Notes: generated by a model from the letters alone, not told the origin. Positions 1 to 8,798 are shown, counted from the first letter of the stretch. The stretch: 64,000 bases of DNA from Rhizobium sp. C1 (GCF_021026335.1 NZ_JAJNCY010000006.1:1-64000), one strand, 5' to 3'. Numbers and translations are program-made.

Positions 1-60
1 ACCGCCCTGCGGCATCAGCGCATCCACAAAACTGAACTGCCCAGACCCTCGAACCGACAT
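1..60 (-). CDS. IS5-type transposase, N-terminal fragment (runs off left edge)
   Basis: Only the first 20 codons are inside the window. The ATG at 60 follows a good ribosome binding site (GGAGAGGA, about four bases upstream on the minus strand). The peptide starts MSVRGSGQFSFVDAL, which resembles the N-terminus of IS5-superfamily DDE transposases (RG-x-GQ-x-SF-x-DA pattern). The region 61-120 would then be the IS left end, but I cannot fix the terminal inverted repeat or the target duplication. The identification rests on 20 residues and is tentative. Confidence 0.45.
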   Translation of the reverse strand, partial: MSVRGSGQFSFVDALMPQGG

Positions 61-120
61 CGCATCCTCTCCAAACCGCTGCAAACCAAGTGAATCACAT
101 CACCCGAATTTTGCAACGGT

Positions 121-232
121 CCCACAAGGGGGGAGATGGCGGCAGCCAGAGGGGGACTGTGCCGCGAACGCTGAGCAAGCGGTAAGAACGGCCCCTCCCC
201 AACCCTCCCCACAAGGGGGAGGGAGAGCGGCC
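121..232. repeat. Palindromic G/C-run intergenic repeats
   Basis: Two short elements occur here. At about 121-157, C-runs and G-runs flank a GGCGGCAGCC core, resembling the repeat that brackets the DUF559 gene at 54.9 kb but lacking its first half. At about 207-229, CCCTCCCC-ACA-AGGGGGAGGG is a near-perfect hairpin. No gene is visible between 61 and 339. The truncation of the first copy next to the transposase fragment suggests that the IS may have landed in a repeat. Confidence 0.5.
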
Positions 233-339
233 GTCGCGGCTCGGACCCATCATCCCCTTTGATCGTCCCGCATAATTTATCATTGGGCTTTCAATCCGAA
301 TCCCCTTTAATCTCCGTCTGAAGAAAGCCGGAGACCCCC

Positions 340-1506
340 ATGCCCCTGATCGAAACCTTAAGCCCCCGTTCCACCAGCGCGCCGGAAAGCGGTATCGTCG
401 AGGTGTTCAAATATGGAATGGGGCGCGAGGGGTTGATCCCGCTCTGGGCGGGGGAGGGCGACAGTCCAACCCCGGATTTCATCAGCCGCGCAGCCGCCGA
501 TGCGCTCATCGCAGGCGAAACCTTTTACACCTATCAGCGCGGCATCCCGGACCTGCGCCAGGCGCTTGCCCGTTACTATGCCCGCCATTTCGGAACGTCG
601 CTCAATTCCGAAAACTTCTTCGTCACGGCCTCCGGCATGCATGCCATCAAGATTGCTGCCGAGATGATTGCCGCTCCCGGCGACGAGATGATCTATCTCA
701 CGCCCTCCTGGCCGAATATCTCCGCAGCGCTGGAGGTTTCCGGCGCGATCGCCAAGCCGCTGCAGCTGGAATTCGTCGGCGGCGCCTGGAAGCTCGACCT
801 CAACAAGCTGGAAAGCGCCATCGGCCCGAAGACCCGCGGCATCTTCATCAACACGCCCTCCAACCCGACCGGCTGGACCGCGACACTTGACGATCTGCGT
901 GCCATTCTCGACATTGCCCGGCGCAAGGGCCTCTGGATCATGGCCGACGAGATCTACGCGCATTTCCATTACAACGGCGGCCGCGCGGCGTCCTTCCTCG
1001 ATGTCATGCAGGCCGATGACCGCATCATCTTCGTCAACTCCTTCTCCAAGAACTGGTCGATGACCGGCTGGCGCGTCGGCTGGGTCGTCGTGCCGGAAGA
1101 ACTGGGGCAGGTGGTTGAAAACCTCATCCAGTATTCGACCTCCGGCGTGGCGCAATTCATGCAGCGCGGCGCGACGGTGGCGCTGGAGGAGGGCGATCAC
1201 GTCATCCGGGAAAACTTCGCCAAGGCCGCGAAAAGCCGCGATATTCTCTGCGATGCGCTGATTGCGACCAACCGCGTCGAGACGCTGAAACCGGACGGTG
1301 CCTTCTATGCCTTCCTGAAGATCGACGGCGTCAAGGATAGCCGCCTGACCGCGCTCGACATCGTCGACAAGGCGCTTGTCGGGCTTGCTCCGGGCACCGC
1401 GTTCGGCCCCGGCGGCAGCGCCTTCATCCGCGCCTGCTTCCTGCGCGACCCGGCGCAGATGGAAGTCGCGGCTGACAGACTTGCCAAATATATCGCAAGT
1501 CTTTGA
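340..1506 (+). CDS. Pyridoxal-phosphate-dependent class I/II aminotransferase
   Basis: A 388-residue fold-type I aminotransferase of the aspartate aminotransferase family, cytoplasmic. The PLP Schiff-base lysine is about Lys237 in SFSKNWSMTGWRVGW. The upstream NTPSNPTG and MADEIYAHF motifs supply the conserved Asn and Asp/Tyr that hold the cofactor. The length is normal for the family. ATG 340 is preceded by GGAGA at a suitable distance. The amino-acid substrate cannot be inferred. It is followed by its own terminator and then by an amino-acid-type ABC importer. A functional link with the importer is possible, but the hairpin argues against one operon. Confidence 0.85.
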   Translation: MPLIETLSPRSTSAPESGIVEVFKYGMGREGLIPLWAGEGDSPTPDFISRAAADALIAGETFYTYQRGIPDLRQALARYYARHFGTSLNSENFFVTASGMHAIKIAAEMIAAPGDEMIYLTPSWPNISAALEVSGAIAKPLQLEFVGGAWKLDLNKLESAIGPKTRGIFINTPSNPTGWTATLDDLRAILDIARRKGLWIMADEIYAHFHYNGGRAASFLDVMQADDRIIFVNSFSKNWSMTGWRVGWVVVPEELGQVVENLIQYSTSGVAQFMQRGATVALEEGDHVIRENFAKAAKSRDILCDALIATNRVETLKPDGAFYAFLKIDGVKDSRLTALDIVDKALVGLAPGTAFGPGGSAFIRACFLRDPAQMEVAADRLAKYIASL

Positions 1507-1518
1507 GGTCTTTTTGTT

Positions 1519-1550
1519 GCGGCGCACTGTATCAAGTGTGCGCCGCTTTT
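1519..1550 (+). terminator. Rho-independent terminator after the aminotransferase
   Basis: Perfect 9-bp stem GCGGCGCAC / GTGCGCCGC (1519-1527 and 1538-1546) with a 10-base loop, followed by TTTT. A smaller inverted repeat, AAGAC-TTTT-GTCTT, follows at 1551-1564. Confidence 0.8.
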
Positions 1551-1661
1551 AAGACTTTTGTCTTATCACTTAAGAACAATTGCAGATATGCGGCCTCCTG
1601 CTAGCATTTGATCCACGTTCCGGAGGAGGGACGTTGGGACACATCGTCTGGGAGGATTCCG

Positions 1662-3011
1662 ATGTCGAAACTTATCATAAACCGCCGTGGTCTCTTGAAG
1701 GCCGGTGCGGTTGGCGGCCTGGCACTGTCGACGCCGATGCATTTCATCCGCGGCGCTTATGCAGCCGACCAGTCCTGCAACATGCCGACCGGCGCAAACG
1801 TTGTCTTCGGCTTCAACGTGCCGCTTTCGGGTCCTTATGCCGATGAAGGTGCCGACGAACTCAAGGCCTACCAGCTCGCCGTCAAGCATCTGAACGGCGA
1901 AGGCGATGGCGGCATGCTCTCCACCTTCTCGTCGAAGGCGCTGAAGGGCAACGGTATTCTCGGCAAGAAGGTCACCTTCGTCAGCGGCGACACGCAGACC
2001 AAGGCAGACGCCGCCCGCGACAGCGCCAAGCGCATGATCGAAAAAGAAAAGGCGATCATGATCACAGGCGGTTCGTCCTCGGCTGAAGCCGTGGCCGTGC
2101 AGAGCCTCTGCCAGGACATGGGCGTGATCTTCATGTCCTGCCTGACGCATTCCAACGACACGACCGGCAAGGACAAGAAGCGCTACGGCTTCCGCCACTT
2201 CTTCAACGCCTACATGTCGGGCGTGGCGCTCGGCCCGGTTCTCGCAGAAGCTTACGGCAAGGACCGCAAGGCCTATCACCTGACCGCCGACTACACCTGG
2301 GGCTGGACCCAGGAAGAATCCATGAAGAAGTCCACCGAAGCGCAGGGCTGGAAAACGGTCAACGCCGTTCGCACCCCGCTCGGTGCCGGCGACTTCTCGC
2401 AATATCTGACGCCAGTCCTCAGCTCGGGCGCTGACGTTCTGATCCTGAACCACTACGGCAAGGACATGGTCAACTCGCTGACCCAGGCCGTGCAGTTCGG
2501 CATGCGCCAGAAGCAGGTGGGCGGCAAGAACTTCGAGATCGTCGTTCCGCTCTTCTCCGAACTCATGGCGCAGGGCGCCGGCGAAGCCATCAAGGGTATC
2601 TACGGTACGGCGAACTGGGACTGGAAGCTGGACAATGCCGGCACCAAGGCCTTCGTCAAATCCTTCGGCAAGGAATATGGCACCCCGCCTTCGCAGGCCG
2701 CCCAGACCGCCTATGCCCAGGCGATCCTTTATGCCGATGCCTGTGAACGCGCCGGCACCTTCTTCGCGCCCGCCGTCATCAAGGCCCTGGAAGACTTCCA
2801 GTTTGACGGCCTCGGCAATGGCAAGACGCTCTATCGCGGCAGCGACCACCAGTGCTTCAAGGACGTGCTGGTCGTGCAGGGCAAGGAAAAGCCGAAGGAC
2901 AAGTTCGACCTTCTCGAAGTCAAGAAGATCGTCCCTGCCAAGGACGTGACCTACGATCCGGCCATCTTCGGCGGCGATCTCGGTCCGGCCGACGCCAAGA
3001 CCTGCGGCTGA
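1662..3011 (+). CDS. ABC transporter substrate-binding protein, branched-chain amino acid/amide type
   Basis: A 449-residue periplasmic binding protein of the Leu/Ile/Val-binding (HAAT) type. The N-terminus MSKLIINRRGLLKAGAVGG is a twin-arginine signal ending near AYAAD, so export is probably by Tat. The mature part has the typical VVFGFNVPLSGPYADEGADE opening. ATG 1662 is chosen over an upstream in-frame codon because GGAGG at 1651-1655 fits it. It heads a five-gene importer operon and is followed by a stable hairpin. The ligand is unknown: branched-chain amino acids, amides or urea are all possible. Confidence 0.85.
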   Translation: MSKLIINRRGLLKAGAVGGLALSTPMHFIRGAYAADQSCNMPTGANVVFGFNVPLSGPYADEGADELKAYQLAVKHLNGEGDGGMLSTFSSKALKGNGILGKKVTFVSGDTQTKADAARDSAKRMIEKEKAIMITGGSSSAEAVAVQSLCQDMGVIFMSCLTHSNDTTGKDKKRYGFRHFFNAYMSGVALGPVLAEAYGKDRKAYHLTADYTWGWTQEESMKKSTEAQGWKTVNAVRTPLGAGDFSQYLTPVLSSGADVLILNHYGKDMVNSLTQAVQFGMRQKQVGGKNFEIVVPLFSELMAQGAGEAIKGIYGTANWDWKLDNAGTKAFVKSFGKEYGTPPSQAAQTAYAQAILYADACERAGTFFAPAVIKALEDFQFDGLGNGKTLYRGSDHQCFKDVLVVQGKEKPKDKFDLLEVKKIVPAKDVTYDPAIFGGDLGPADAKTCG

Positions 3012-3026
3012 TCCCGCATGCCATCC

Positions 3027-3052
3027 GGCGCGGATGCGAGAGCGTCCGCGCC
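3027..3052 (+). terminator. Intercistronic hairpin between binding-protein and permease genes
   Basis: An 11-bp stem (3027-3037 with 3042-3052, one G-T wobble, GAGA loop) directly follows the binding-protein stop codon. There is no T-run. It is more likely an mRNA-stabilising or attenuating structure, which would raise binding-protein level over the membrane genes, than a full terminator. Confidence 0.55.
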
Positions 3053-3192
3053 GCTCATGAACGATGAAAGGCCGCTGGCGGATGCGGGGATGCATCCCGG
3101 CGGCAACACTAGTCTCAGTCAATGCGCATCGCGTTCTTAGCCGGATCAAGTCCGGCCGTGAGCCCGTGCGACTTGCAACAAGGGTGACGGCG

Positions 3193-4218
3193 ATGGATGC
3201 GATAATCCTGCAAATCCTGAACGGGCTGGACAAGGGCGGCGCCTATGCGCTCATTGCCTTGGGTCTGACGCTCGTCTTCGGCACGCTCGGCGTGGTGAAC
3301 TTTGCGCATGGTGCGCTCTTCATGCTCGGTGCCTTCTGCGCCGTCACGTTCAACAAGCTTCTGACACTGGAAAAGGTGACCGTCGATCCGACGCAGCTGA
3401 CCCCCTGGGGCACGCCGGCCGAGATCAAGACGTCGCTGGTGGAAGCCTGGCTCGGCGAGTTCGGCAAGGTGCTGGTCAACTACTCCGTGCCGGTCTCCAT
3501 CATCGCTGCCATCCCGGTCATGCTGATCATCGGCATTGTCATGGAACGCGGCCTGATCCGCCATTTCTACAAACGTCCGCATGCCGACCAGATCCTCGTG
3601 ACCTTCGGCTTGGCCATCGTCATCCAGGAAATCATCAAGCATTTCTATGGCGCGAACCCGATCCCGCAGGCCGCTCCGGCTGCATTCTCCGGCACCGCGC
3701 AGGTCGGCATGCTGCTCGGCATGGGTGATGCGATCCCCTATCCGTGGTGGCGGCTGATCTATCTCTTCTTCTCGCTCGCCGTCATCGGCCTCGTCTTCGC
3801 CTTCCTGCAATTCACCACCTACGGCATGGTGGTTCGTGCCGGGATGCGTGACCGCGAAACGGTCGGCCTGCTCGGCATCGATATCGAGCGCCGCTTCACG
3901 GTCGTCTTCGGCATCGCCGCCGTCGTCGCAGGCCTTGCCGGCGTCATGTACACGCCGGTCCTGCCGCCGGACTATCACATGGGCATGGACTTCCTGGTTC
4001 TGTCCTTCGTCGTCGTGGTGGTCGGCGGCATGGGGTCGCTGGGTGGGGCGGTGGCGGCAGGCTTCCTGCTCGGCATCCTGCAATCCTTCGCATCCATGAA
4101 TGAAATCAAGAGCATTATCCCCGGCATCGACCAGATCATCATCTATCTCGTCGCCGTCGTCATCCTGTTGACGATGCCGCGCGGGCTGATGGGTCGCAAG
4201 GGCGTGATGGAGGACTGA
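3193..4218 (+). CDS. livH: ABC transporter permease, LivH type
   Basis: A 341-residue multi-spanning inner-membrane permease of the LivH family. It has the typical start MDAIILQILNGLDKGGAYAL, then LGLTLVFGTLGVVNFAHGALFMLGA, and the late GGMGSLGGAVAAGFLLG segment. ATG 3193 is chosen by family alignment. The upstream extension of the open frame is basic and unlike the family. It forms the translocation pore with the next gene. Confidence 0.9.
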   Translation: MDAIILQILNGLDKGGAYALIALGLTLVFGTLGVVNFAHGALFMLGAFCAVTFNKLLTLEKVTVDPTQLTPWGTPAEIKTSLVEAWLGEFGKVLVNYSVPVSIIAAIPVMLIIGIVMERGLIRHFYKRPHADQILVTFGLAIVIQEIIKHFYGANPIPQAAPAAFSGTAQVGMLLGMGDAIPYPWWRLIYLFFSLAVIGLVFAFLQFTTYGMVVRAGMRDRETVGLLGIDIERRFTVVFGIAAVVAGLAGVMYTPVLPPDYHMGMDFLVLSFVVVVVGGMGSLGGAVAAGFLLGILQSFASMNEIKSIIPGIDQIIIYLVAVVILLTMPRGLMGRKGVMED

Positions 4219-4221
4219 TCA

Positions 4222-5373
4222 ATGTTCGGCAATCTTTCTAGACAAGACTGGATCCTCTTCCTCGGCTTTTCCGCCGTGGTGCTGCTGGCTCCCATTCTCT
4301 TCCAGCCCATCGGGGCCGCCTATCCGGCGATCCTCGAGAAGTTCTGCATCTTCGGGCTCTTCGCCATCGGCTTCAATATTCTCTTCGGTCTCACCGGCTA
4401 TCTGTCCTTCGGCCACGCCGCCTTTCTCGGTGTCGGCTCCTATGCGGCGGTGTGGTCGTTCAAGCTCTTCACGATGAACGTCATTCCGGCCATCGTCCTG
4501 TCGATCATCTTCGCCGGCATCTTTGCCTTCGTCATCGGCTTCGTGAGTCTCCGGCGCTCCGGCATCTACTTCTCGATCCTGACGCTCGCCTTCGCGCAGA
4601 TGAGCTACAACATGGCGTACTCCGTGCTGACGCCGCTGACGAACGGCGAAACAGGCCTGCAGCTGACGCTGAAGGACCCGCGCATCATCGATGCCATGTT
4701 CATCACGCCCGGCACCGGCCTGCCGCGCTCCTCGCTCTTCGGCCTGGAAATCAGCGGCGGCGGCCTAGGCGGCTTCTATTTCACGGCCGTGGCGCTGATC
4801 ATCGGCTTCTATATCTCCATGCGCATCTTCCGCTCGCCCTTCGGCCTGATGCTGAAGGCGATCAAGTCCAACCAGAACCGCATGCGCTACACCGGCTTCA
4901 ACACGCGGCCCTACCTGATGGCGGCCTTCGTCATCTCCGGCGTCTATGCGGGCCTTGCCGGCTCGCTGATGGCGGCGGTCGACCCGCTCGCCGGTCCTGA
5001 GCGCATGCAGTGGACGGCGTCTGGCGAAGTCGTGCTCATGTCCATCCTCGGCGGCGTCGGCACGCTGGTCGGCCCGGTCATCGGTGCAGCCATCATCAAG
5101 TATTTCGAGAACATCTTCTCGGGCTTCAACGAGAATGCGCTGAACAGCGTCTTCAGCTTCCTGCCCGACACGGTGCGCGAACCCATCGTCAAGCTGCTTT
5201 CGCTCTTCGTCGGCGAAGGCTGGAGCCTGACGCTCGGCCTCGTCTTCATGGCCATCGTCATCTTCCTGCCCGGCGGCATCATGGAAGGCGTGCGCCTCCT
5301 CACCTCGCTCTTCAAAAAGGGCGGCAATGGCAACAAACCGGCCGTCAGCGGCCAGACGCAACCGGCGGAGTGA
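4222..5373 (+). CDS. livM: ABC transporter permease, LivM type
   Basis: A 383-residue inner-membrane permease, the LivM partner of the preceding LivH. It contains the family stretches [21 protein letters not shown] and [17 protein letters not shown] and at least eight hydrophobic segments. The start lies three bases after the livH stop, so the two are almost certainly cotranscribed and translationally linked. Confidence 0.9.
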   Translation: MFGNLSRQDWILFLGFSAVVLLAPILFQPIGAAYPAILEKFCIFGLFAIGFNILFGLTGYLSFGHAAFLGVGSYAAVWSFKLFTMNVIPAIVLSIIFAGIFAFVIGFVSLRRSGIYFSILTLAFAQMSYNMAYSVLTPLTNGETGLQLTLKDPRIIDAMFITPGTGLPRSSLFGLEISGGGLGGFYFTAVALIIGFYISMRIFRSPFGLMLKAIKSNQNRMRYTGFNTRPYLMAAFVISGVYAGLAGSLMAAVDPLAGPERMQWTASGEVVLMSILGGVGTLVGPVIGAAIIKYFENIFSGFNENALNSVFSFLPDTVREPIVKLLSLFVGEGWSLTLGLVFMAIVIFLPGGIMEGVRLLTSLFKKGGNGNKPAVSGQTQPAE

Positions 5374-5378
5374 GGCTC

Positions 5379-6152
5379 ATGACATCTGCGACCAAGTCGA
5401 ACATCGTTCTCGACGTTTCCGGCGTCAACAAGAGCTTCGGCGGGCTTCGCGCGCTGACCAATGTCAACCTGCAGGTCGAGGAAGGCAAGGTCCACGCCAT
5501 CATCGGCCCCAACGGCGCTGGCAAGTCGACCCTGCTCAATGTCTGCATCGGCCGCATCCGGCCCGATAACGGCCATGTCGTCTTCAACGGCGAAAAGCTC
5601 GACAGCCACCAGCCGCACGAGATCAACCAGCTCGGCGTTTCCCGCGTCTTCCAGACGCCGGAAATCTTCGCCGACCTGAACCTCCTCGAAAACGTCATGA
5701 TCCCGGCCTTTGCCAAGCGCGACGGCGCCTTCACCTTCAATGCGATGAAGGCCGTTTCGTCGGAGAAGGAACTGCGCGAGGAAGCGGAAGAAATCCTGCA
5801 CGATGTCGGCCTCTACGAGCGCCGCACCCATCTCGCAGGCTCGCTCTCGCGTGGCGACAAGCGCCGGCTCGAACTCGGCATGTGCCTGATCCAGAAGCCG
5901 AAGCTTCTGCTGCTGGACGAGCCGACTGCCGGCATGGCCCGCCACGACACCAACATGACCATCGAACTGCTCAAGCGCATCAAGGCGCGCGGCATGACCA
6001 AGGTCATCATCGAGCATGACATGCATGTCGTCTTCTCGCTGGCCGACAAGATCAGCGTGCTTGCGCAGGGAACCGTTATCGCAGAAGGTCTTCCGGAGGA
6101 GGTTCGGGGCAATCCGCGCGTCAAGGAAGCCTATCTTGGGGAGGCTCATTGA
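5379..6152 (+). CDS. livG: ABC transporter ATP-binding protein, LivG type
   Basis: A 257-residue cytoplasmic ATPase. The Walker A motif is GPNGAGKST, the signature region LSRGDKRRLELG is a variant of LSGGQ, Walker B is LLLLDEPTAGM, and the H-loop is IIEHDMHVV. ATG 5379 lies just after the livM stop. A GTG overlapping that stop is also in frame but would add only three residues. It pairs with LivF to power the LivHM pore. Confidence 0.9.
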   Translation: MTSATKSNIVLDVSGVNKSFGGLRALTNVNLQVEEGKVHAIIGPNGAGKSTLLNVCIGRIRPDNGHVVFNGEKLDSHQPHEINQLGVSRVFQTPEIFADLNLLENVMIPAFAKRDGAFTFNAMKAVSSEKELREEAEEILHDVGLYERRTHLAGSLSRGDKRRLELGMCLIQKPKLLLLDEPTAGMARHDTNMTIELLKRIKARGMTKVIIEHDMHVVFSLADKISVLAQGTVIAEGLPEEVRGNPRVKEAYLGEAH

Positions 6153-6922
6153 TGAACGTCATGGCCACGAAAATGGAATTCAGGGGAGAGATCGATACCG
6201 TGGTGAACCCGAGCGAAAAGGCGTTTTTCAGCGTCCGCGACATTCATGCCTGGTATGGCGAATCCTATATCGTCCAGGGCGTTTCCTTTGACGTGAACAA
6301 AGGGGAGGTCCTCTCCCTTCTCGGCCGCAACGGGGCGGGCAAGACCTCGACGCTGCGCACCTTGGCGCGCGCATCGAACCCGGTGCTCAAGAGCGGCGAA
6401 ATCTGGCTCGACGGCCAGCCCGTCCACAAGATGAAGGCCTTCCAGGCCGCCCAGGCCGGCATCCAGCTCGTGCCCGAAGACCGCCGCATCATCGGCGGCC
6501 TGACGGTCGAGGAAAATCTGGTGCTCGCGCAGGTCTCCGGCCAGAAGGGCTGGACGATCGAGAAGATCTACGACCACTTCCCGCGCCTCGCCGAACGCCG
6601 CAGCCAGGAAGCCGTCACCATGTCGGGCGGCGAACAGCAAATGCTTGCCGTCGCCCGCGCTCTCGCCCGCGACCTCAAGATCCTCTTCCTCGACGAACCC
6701 TATGAAGGCCTCGCCCCGGTCATCGTCCAGGAGATCGAAAGGATCGTCCAGCAAATCCGCGACCTCGGCATCACCACGATCATCGTCGAACAGAACGCCG
6801 TGGCCGCACTCCGACTCTCCGACCGCGCCGTGATCATGGATACCGGCGAAGTCGTGTTCAGCGGCACGGCCACGGAAGTGCTGGAGAACGAGCAGCTCAG
6901 GCACGACTATCTGGCGATTTGA
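6149..6922 (+). CDS. livF: ABC transporter ATP-binding protein, LivF type
   Basis: A 257-residue ATPase. Walker A is GRNGAGKTSTL, the signature is MSGGEQQML, and Walker B is ILFLDEPYEGLAP, the last being typical of LivF. It overlaps livG by four bases (ATGA), indicating coupled translation. It carries about 20 extra N-terminal residues compared with usual LivF. Internal Met codons at residues 5 and 8 leave the exact start open. It ends convergently against the clpP paralogue. Confidence 0.9.
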   Translation: MMNVMATKMEFRGEIDTVVNPSEKAFFSVRDIHAWYGESYIVQGVSFDVNKGEVLSLLGRNGAGKTSTLRTLARASNPVLKSGEIWLDGQPVHKMKAFQAAQAGIQLVPEDRRIIGGLTVEENLVLAQVSGQKGWTIEKIYDHFPRLAERRSQEAVTMSGGEQQMLAVARALARDLKILFLDEPYEGLAPVIVQEIERIVQQIRDLGITTIIVEQNAVAALRLSDRAVIMDTGEVVFSGTATEVLENEQLRHDYLAI

Positions 6923-6985
6923 GGCAGCTCACGCCGCAGCAATCTCCGGCTCCCGAACACGCAGGATACGGTCGATCAACCCCCA

Positions 6986-7543
6986 TTACAGCGCCTCCTG
7001 CGCCGTCATAAAGCGGTCGCGGTCCATGGCGGTTTCGAATTCGTCGTAACTGCGGCCGCAATGCTCGGCATAAAGCCCGGTCAGATGCTGTTTGGTCCGC
7101 TTGATCTCTTCGGCATGGATCAGCATGTCCGAGGCCTGACCCTGAAAACCGCCCAGCGGCTGGTGGATGAGAATGCTGGCATTCGGCAGCGCCGCCCGTT
7201 GCCCTGCCTGTCCCGCCATCAGCAGGAATGAGCCCATGGAACGCGCCGTGCCCATGCACAGCGTATGCACCGGCGCGCGGATATATTGCATCGTGTCATA
7301 CATCGCCAATCCGCTTGTCACCACGCCGCCCGGTGAATTGATATAAAGATGGATCGGCCTGTTCGGGTTTTCCGCCTCGAGAAACAGGAGCTGCGCGCAG
7401 ACGAGTGCCGCCACTGTGTCATTGACCTCGCCATTGAGGAAAATGATCCGCTCCCTGAGCAGACGGGAATAGATGTCGAAGGAGCGTTCGCCCCTGCTCG
7501 ACTGTTCGACAACCATAGGGACGAGCTGCATCGTGTCGCGCAT
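6986..7543 (-). CDS. ClpP-family protease subunit, C-terminally truncated by a stop codon
   Basis: A 185-residue ClpP serine peptidase paralogue. The catalytic Ser is in [14 protein letters not shown], His in [11 protein letters not shown] and Asp in the MDRDRFMTA motif, so the triad is intact. The frame stops with TAA after MTAQEAL. Directly behind it, in the same frame, 18 more codons read WGLIDRILRVREPEIAAA and then TGA at 6929-6931. WGLIDRIL matches the family's usual Y/W-GL-I/V-D-x-I/V segment after this motif, so the TAA sits in place of a sense codon. The gene is therefore nonsense-truncated by 19 codons, or the base is a sequencing error. The start at 7543 ([14 protein letters not shown]) fits rhizobial ClpP. 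Confidence 0.8.
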   Translation of the reverse strand: MRDTMQLVPMVVEQSSRGERSFDIYSRLLRERIIFLNGEVNDTVAALVCAQLLFLEAENPNRPIHLYINSPGGVVTSGLAMYDTMQYIRAPVHTLCMGTARSMGSFLLMAGQAGQRAALPNASILIHQPLGGFQGQASDMLIHAEEIKRTKQHLTGLYAEHCGRSYDEFETAMDRDRFMTAQEAL

Positions 7544-7585
7544 CGGCAACCTCCAATCAGAACAGATTTGAAACAAGGGATTTGG

Positions 7586-7945
7586 TTAGGCGGCAAACAT
7601 CATGAGCGGTCCATCATTGTTGGCGGCCGCGCGCTTGAGGCGTGCGAGGCTTTCCTGCGTCAGTTCCTGAACGATCTGAAGGCAGGTGCCGCCCGTGGGT
7701 CTCGGCACAATCGAAAATGTCACCGTGCTTTCCAGAAAGGGCGGTTGATCGTCCCGCATCAGATAGCTGATCGCCCGTTGCGGAACTTCCCGAAAAGCCT
7801 CCGGCGAGGCGAGCGCCTCGGCGGGAAGCCATCGCGCCCTGAATTCCGGTAGGCTGACTGCCCGCCAGACCTTTTCCGGCGCCTCATCGAGATCGAAGCT
7901 CAGCTCGATGCGGCTTTCCACAGGCGGGCGCTTTCCAACTTTCAT
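7586..7945 (-). CDS. SRPBCC (AHSA1-like) domain protein
   Basis: A 119-residue START/AHSA1-type protein (SFDLDEAPEKVWRAVSLPEFRARW, then a beta-rich part). Such proteins bind hydrophobic ligands in the cytoplasm, and the ligand here is unknown. The start at 7945 overlaps the stop of the upstream ArsR gene by four bases (ATGA), so the two are translated as a unit. ArsR-SRPBCC pairs are common in this group of bacteria. Confidence 0.75.
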   Translation of the reverse strand: MKVGKRPPVESRIELSFDLDEAPEKVWRAVSLPEFRARWLPAEALASPEAFREVPQRAISYLMRDDQPPFLESTVTFSIVPRPTGGTCLQIVQELTQESLARLKRAAANNDGPLMMFAA

Positions 7946-8256
7946 GGGTCCATGTCCTTCAGCAGAGCCTGCAACGCATCCACGCGCTGCGGCCAATAAG
8001 CCTTGTATTTCGTCAGCCACTGGGTGATCAGCGCCAGCCCGTGCGGGTCCACCTCGTAATGCACGAAGCGGCCTTGCCGCTCCTCGCGGATCAGCCGCGC
8101 TGTCTTCAACACGGCCAGATGCTGCGACATGGCGGGCTGGCTGATCGTCATGCCTTCACGCAGACGGCTCGCATTCATGCCGCCCGTCGCCAGCTTTTCG
8201 AAAATGGAGCGCCGCGTCGGATCTGCCAGCGCCTTGAAGATTTCGCTCTCGTTCAT
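7942..8256 (-). CDS. ArsR-family winged-helix transcriptional regulator
   Basis: A 104-residue repressor-type wHTH (MNESEIFKALADPTRRSIFEKL, then ISQPAMSQHLAVLKTARLI as the recognition region). No metal-binding CxC is visible, so it belongs to the non-metal ArsR group that travels with SRPBCC partners. ATG 8256 is preferred over an upstream in-frame start because the family begins at this point. A palindrome just upstream suggests autoregulation. Confidence 0.85.
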   Translation of the reverse strand: MNESEIFKALADPTRRSIFEKLATGGMNASRLREGMTISQPAMSQHLAVLKTARLIREERQGRFVHYEVDPHGLALITQWLTKYKAYWPQRVDALQALLKDMDP

Positions 8257-8265
8257 GCTTAACAC

Positions 8266-8281
8266 ATAAGCGTACACTTAT
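8266..8281. promoter_or_regulatory. Candidate ArsR operator
   Basis: Inverted repeat ATAAG-CGTACA-CTTAT lies 10-25 bases upstream of the ArsR start. ArsR-family proteins typically bind ATAAG-type half sites over their own promoter. The assignment is by position and motif only. Confidence 0.45.
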
Positions 8282-8301
8282 TCGATTCGCAAGGGGAATC
8301 T

Positions 8302-8754
8302 TCACACCCTCACCGCCGTCTCCTCCTTCGCCGTCCTGATCACCATCATCGTGAAGAACCGCGCCACATTGGTCTGGTCGCGGAAGAGCCGGTCGCAGAG
8401 ATCGGAAAATTCTTCCATGTCCTTCAGCCGCAGCATCAGCACGACATCGCTTTCGCCGGTGACAGCATAGGCTTGTGAGACCGCGTCCTCTCCGCTGGCG
8501 AGGTCGAGAAAACGGCGCATGTGTTCTTCGCCATGCAGTTTCAGTTCCACCGTCACGATCGCCTTGATCCCGCGCCCGGCCTTGGCCGGATTGAGGATGG
8601 CAACGACGCGTTCGATGATGCCGGAAGCGCGCAGGCGCTGGACGCGGCGCAGGCAGCTGGAGGGCGACAGGCCGACCTTGTCGGCCATTTCGACATTGGT
8701 GCGCGAGGCGTCGCGCTGCATGAGGGTCAGGAGTTTGCGGTCGATCCGGTCCAT
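8302..8754 (-). CDS. Lrp/AsnC-family transcriptional regulator
   Basis: A 150-residue regulator. The N-terminal HTH (MDRIDRKLLTLMQRDASRTN, then LSPSSCLRRVQRL) is followed by a RAM ligand-binding domain with the usual AVTGESDVVLMLRLKDMEEF. Start 8754 is the family-consistent MDRIDRKLL. It is divergent from the Gate-domain membrane protein, with a palindrome in the shared intergenic region, so it probably regulates itself and that gene. Confidence 0.85.
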   Translation of the reverse strand: MDRIDRKLLTLMQRDASRTNVEMADKVGLSPSSCLRRVQRLRASGIIERVVAILNPAKAGRGIKAIVTVELKLHGEEHMRRFLDLASGEDAVSQAYAVTGESDVVLMLRLKDMEEFSDLCDRLFRDQTNVARFFTMMVIRTAKEETAVRV

Positions 8755-8783
8755 CCCTGAATGATAGAGCGACAGCACCGATT

Positions 8784-8798
8784 TGCAATAAAATTGCA
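8784..8798. promoter_or_regulatory. Candidate Lrp-type operator
   Basis: Perfect inverted repeat TGCAAT-AAA-ATTGCA lies between the divergent Lrp gene and the membrane-protein gene. The 6+3+6 A/T-centred form suits AsnC/Lrp proteins. Confidence 0.5.

Noticed and set aside
15-283. Small minus-strand frames near the left edge
   Set aside because: They run through the palindromic repeats and are in a different frame from the transposase-like start at 60.
358-3233. Long minus-strand open frames opposite the aminotransferase and binding-protein genes
   Set aside because: They are antisense shadows of well-recognised genes, with no family features, produced by high GC at third positions.
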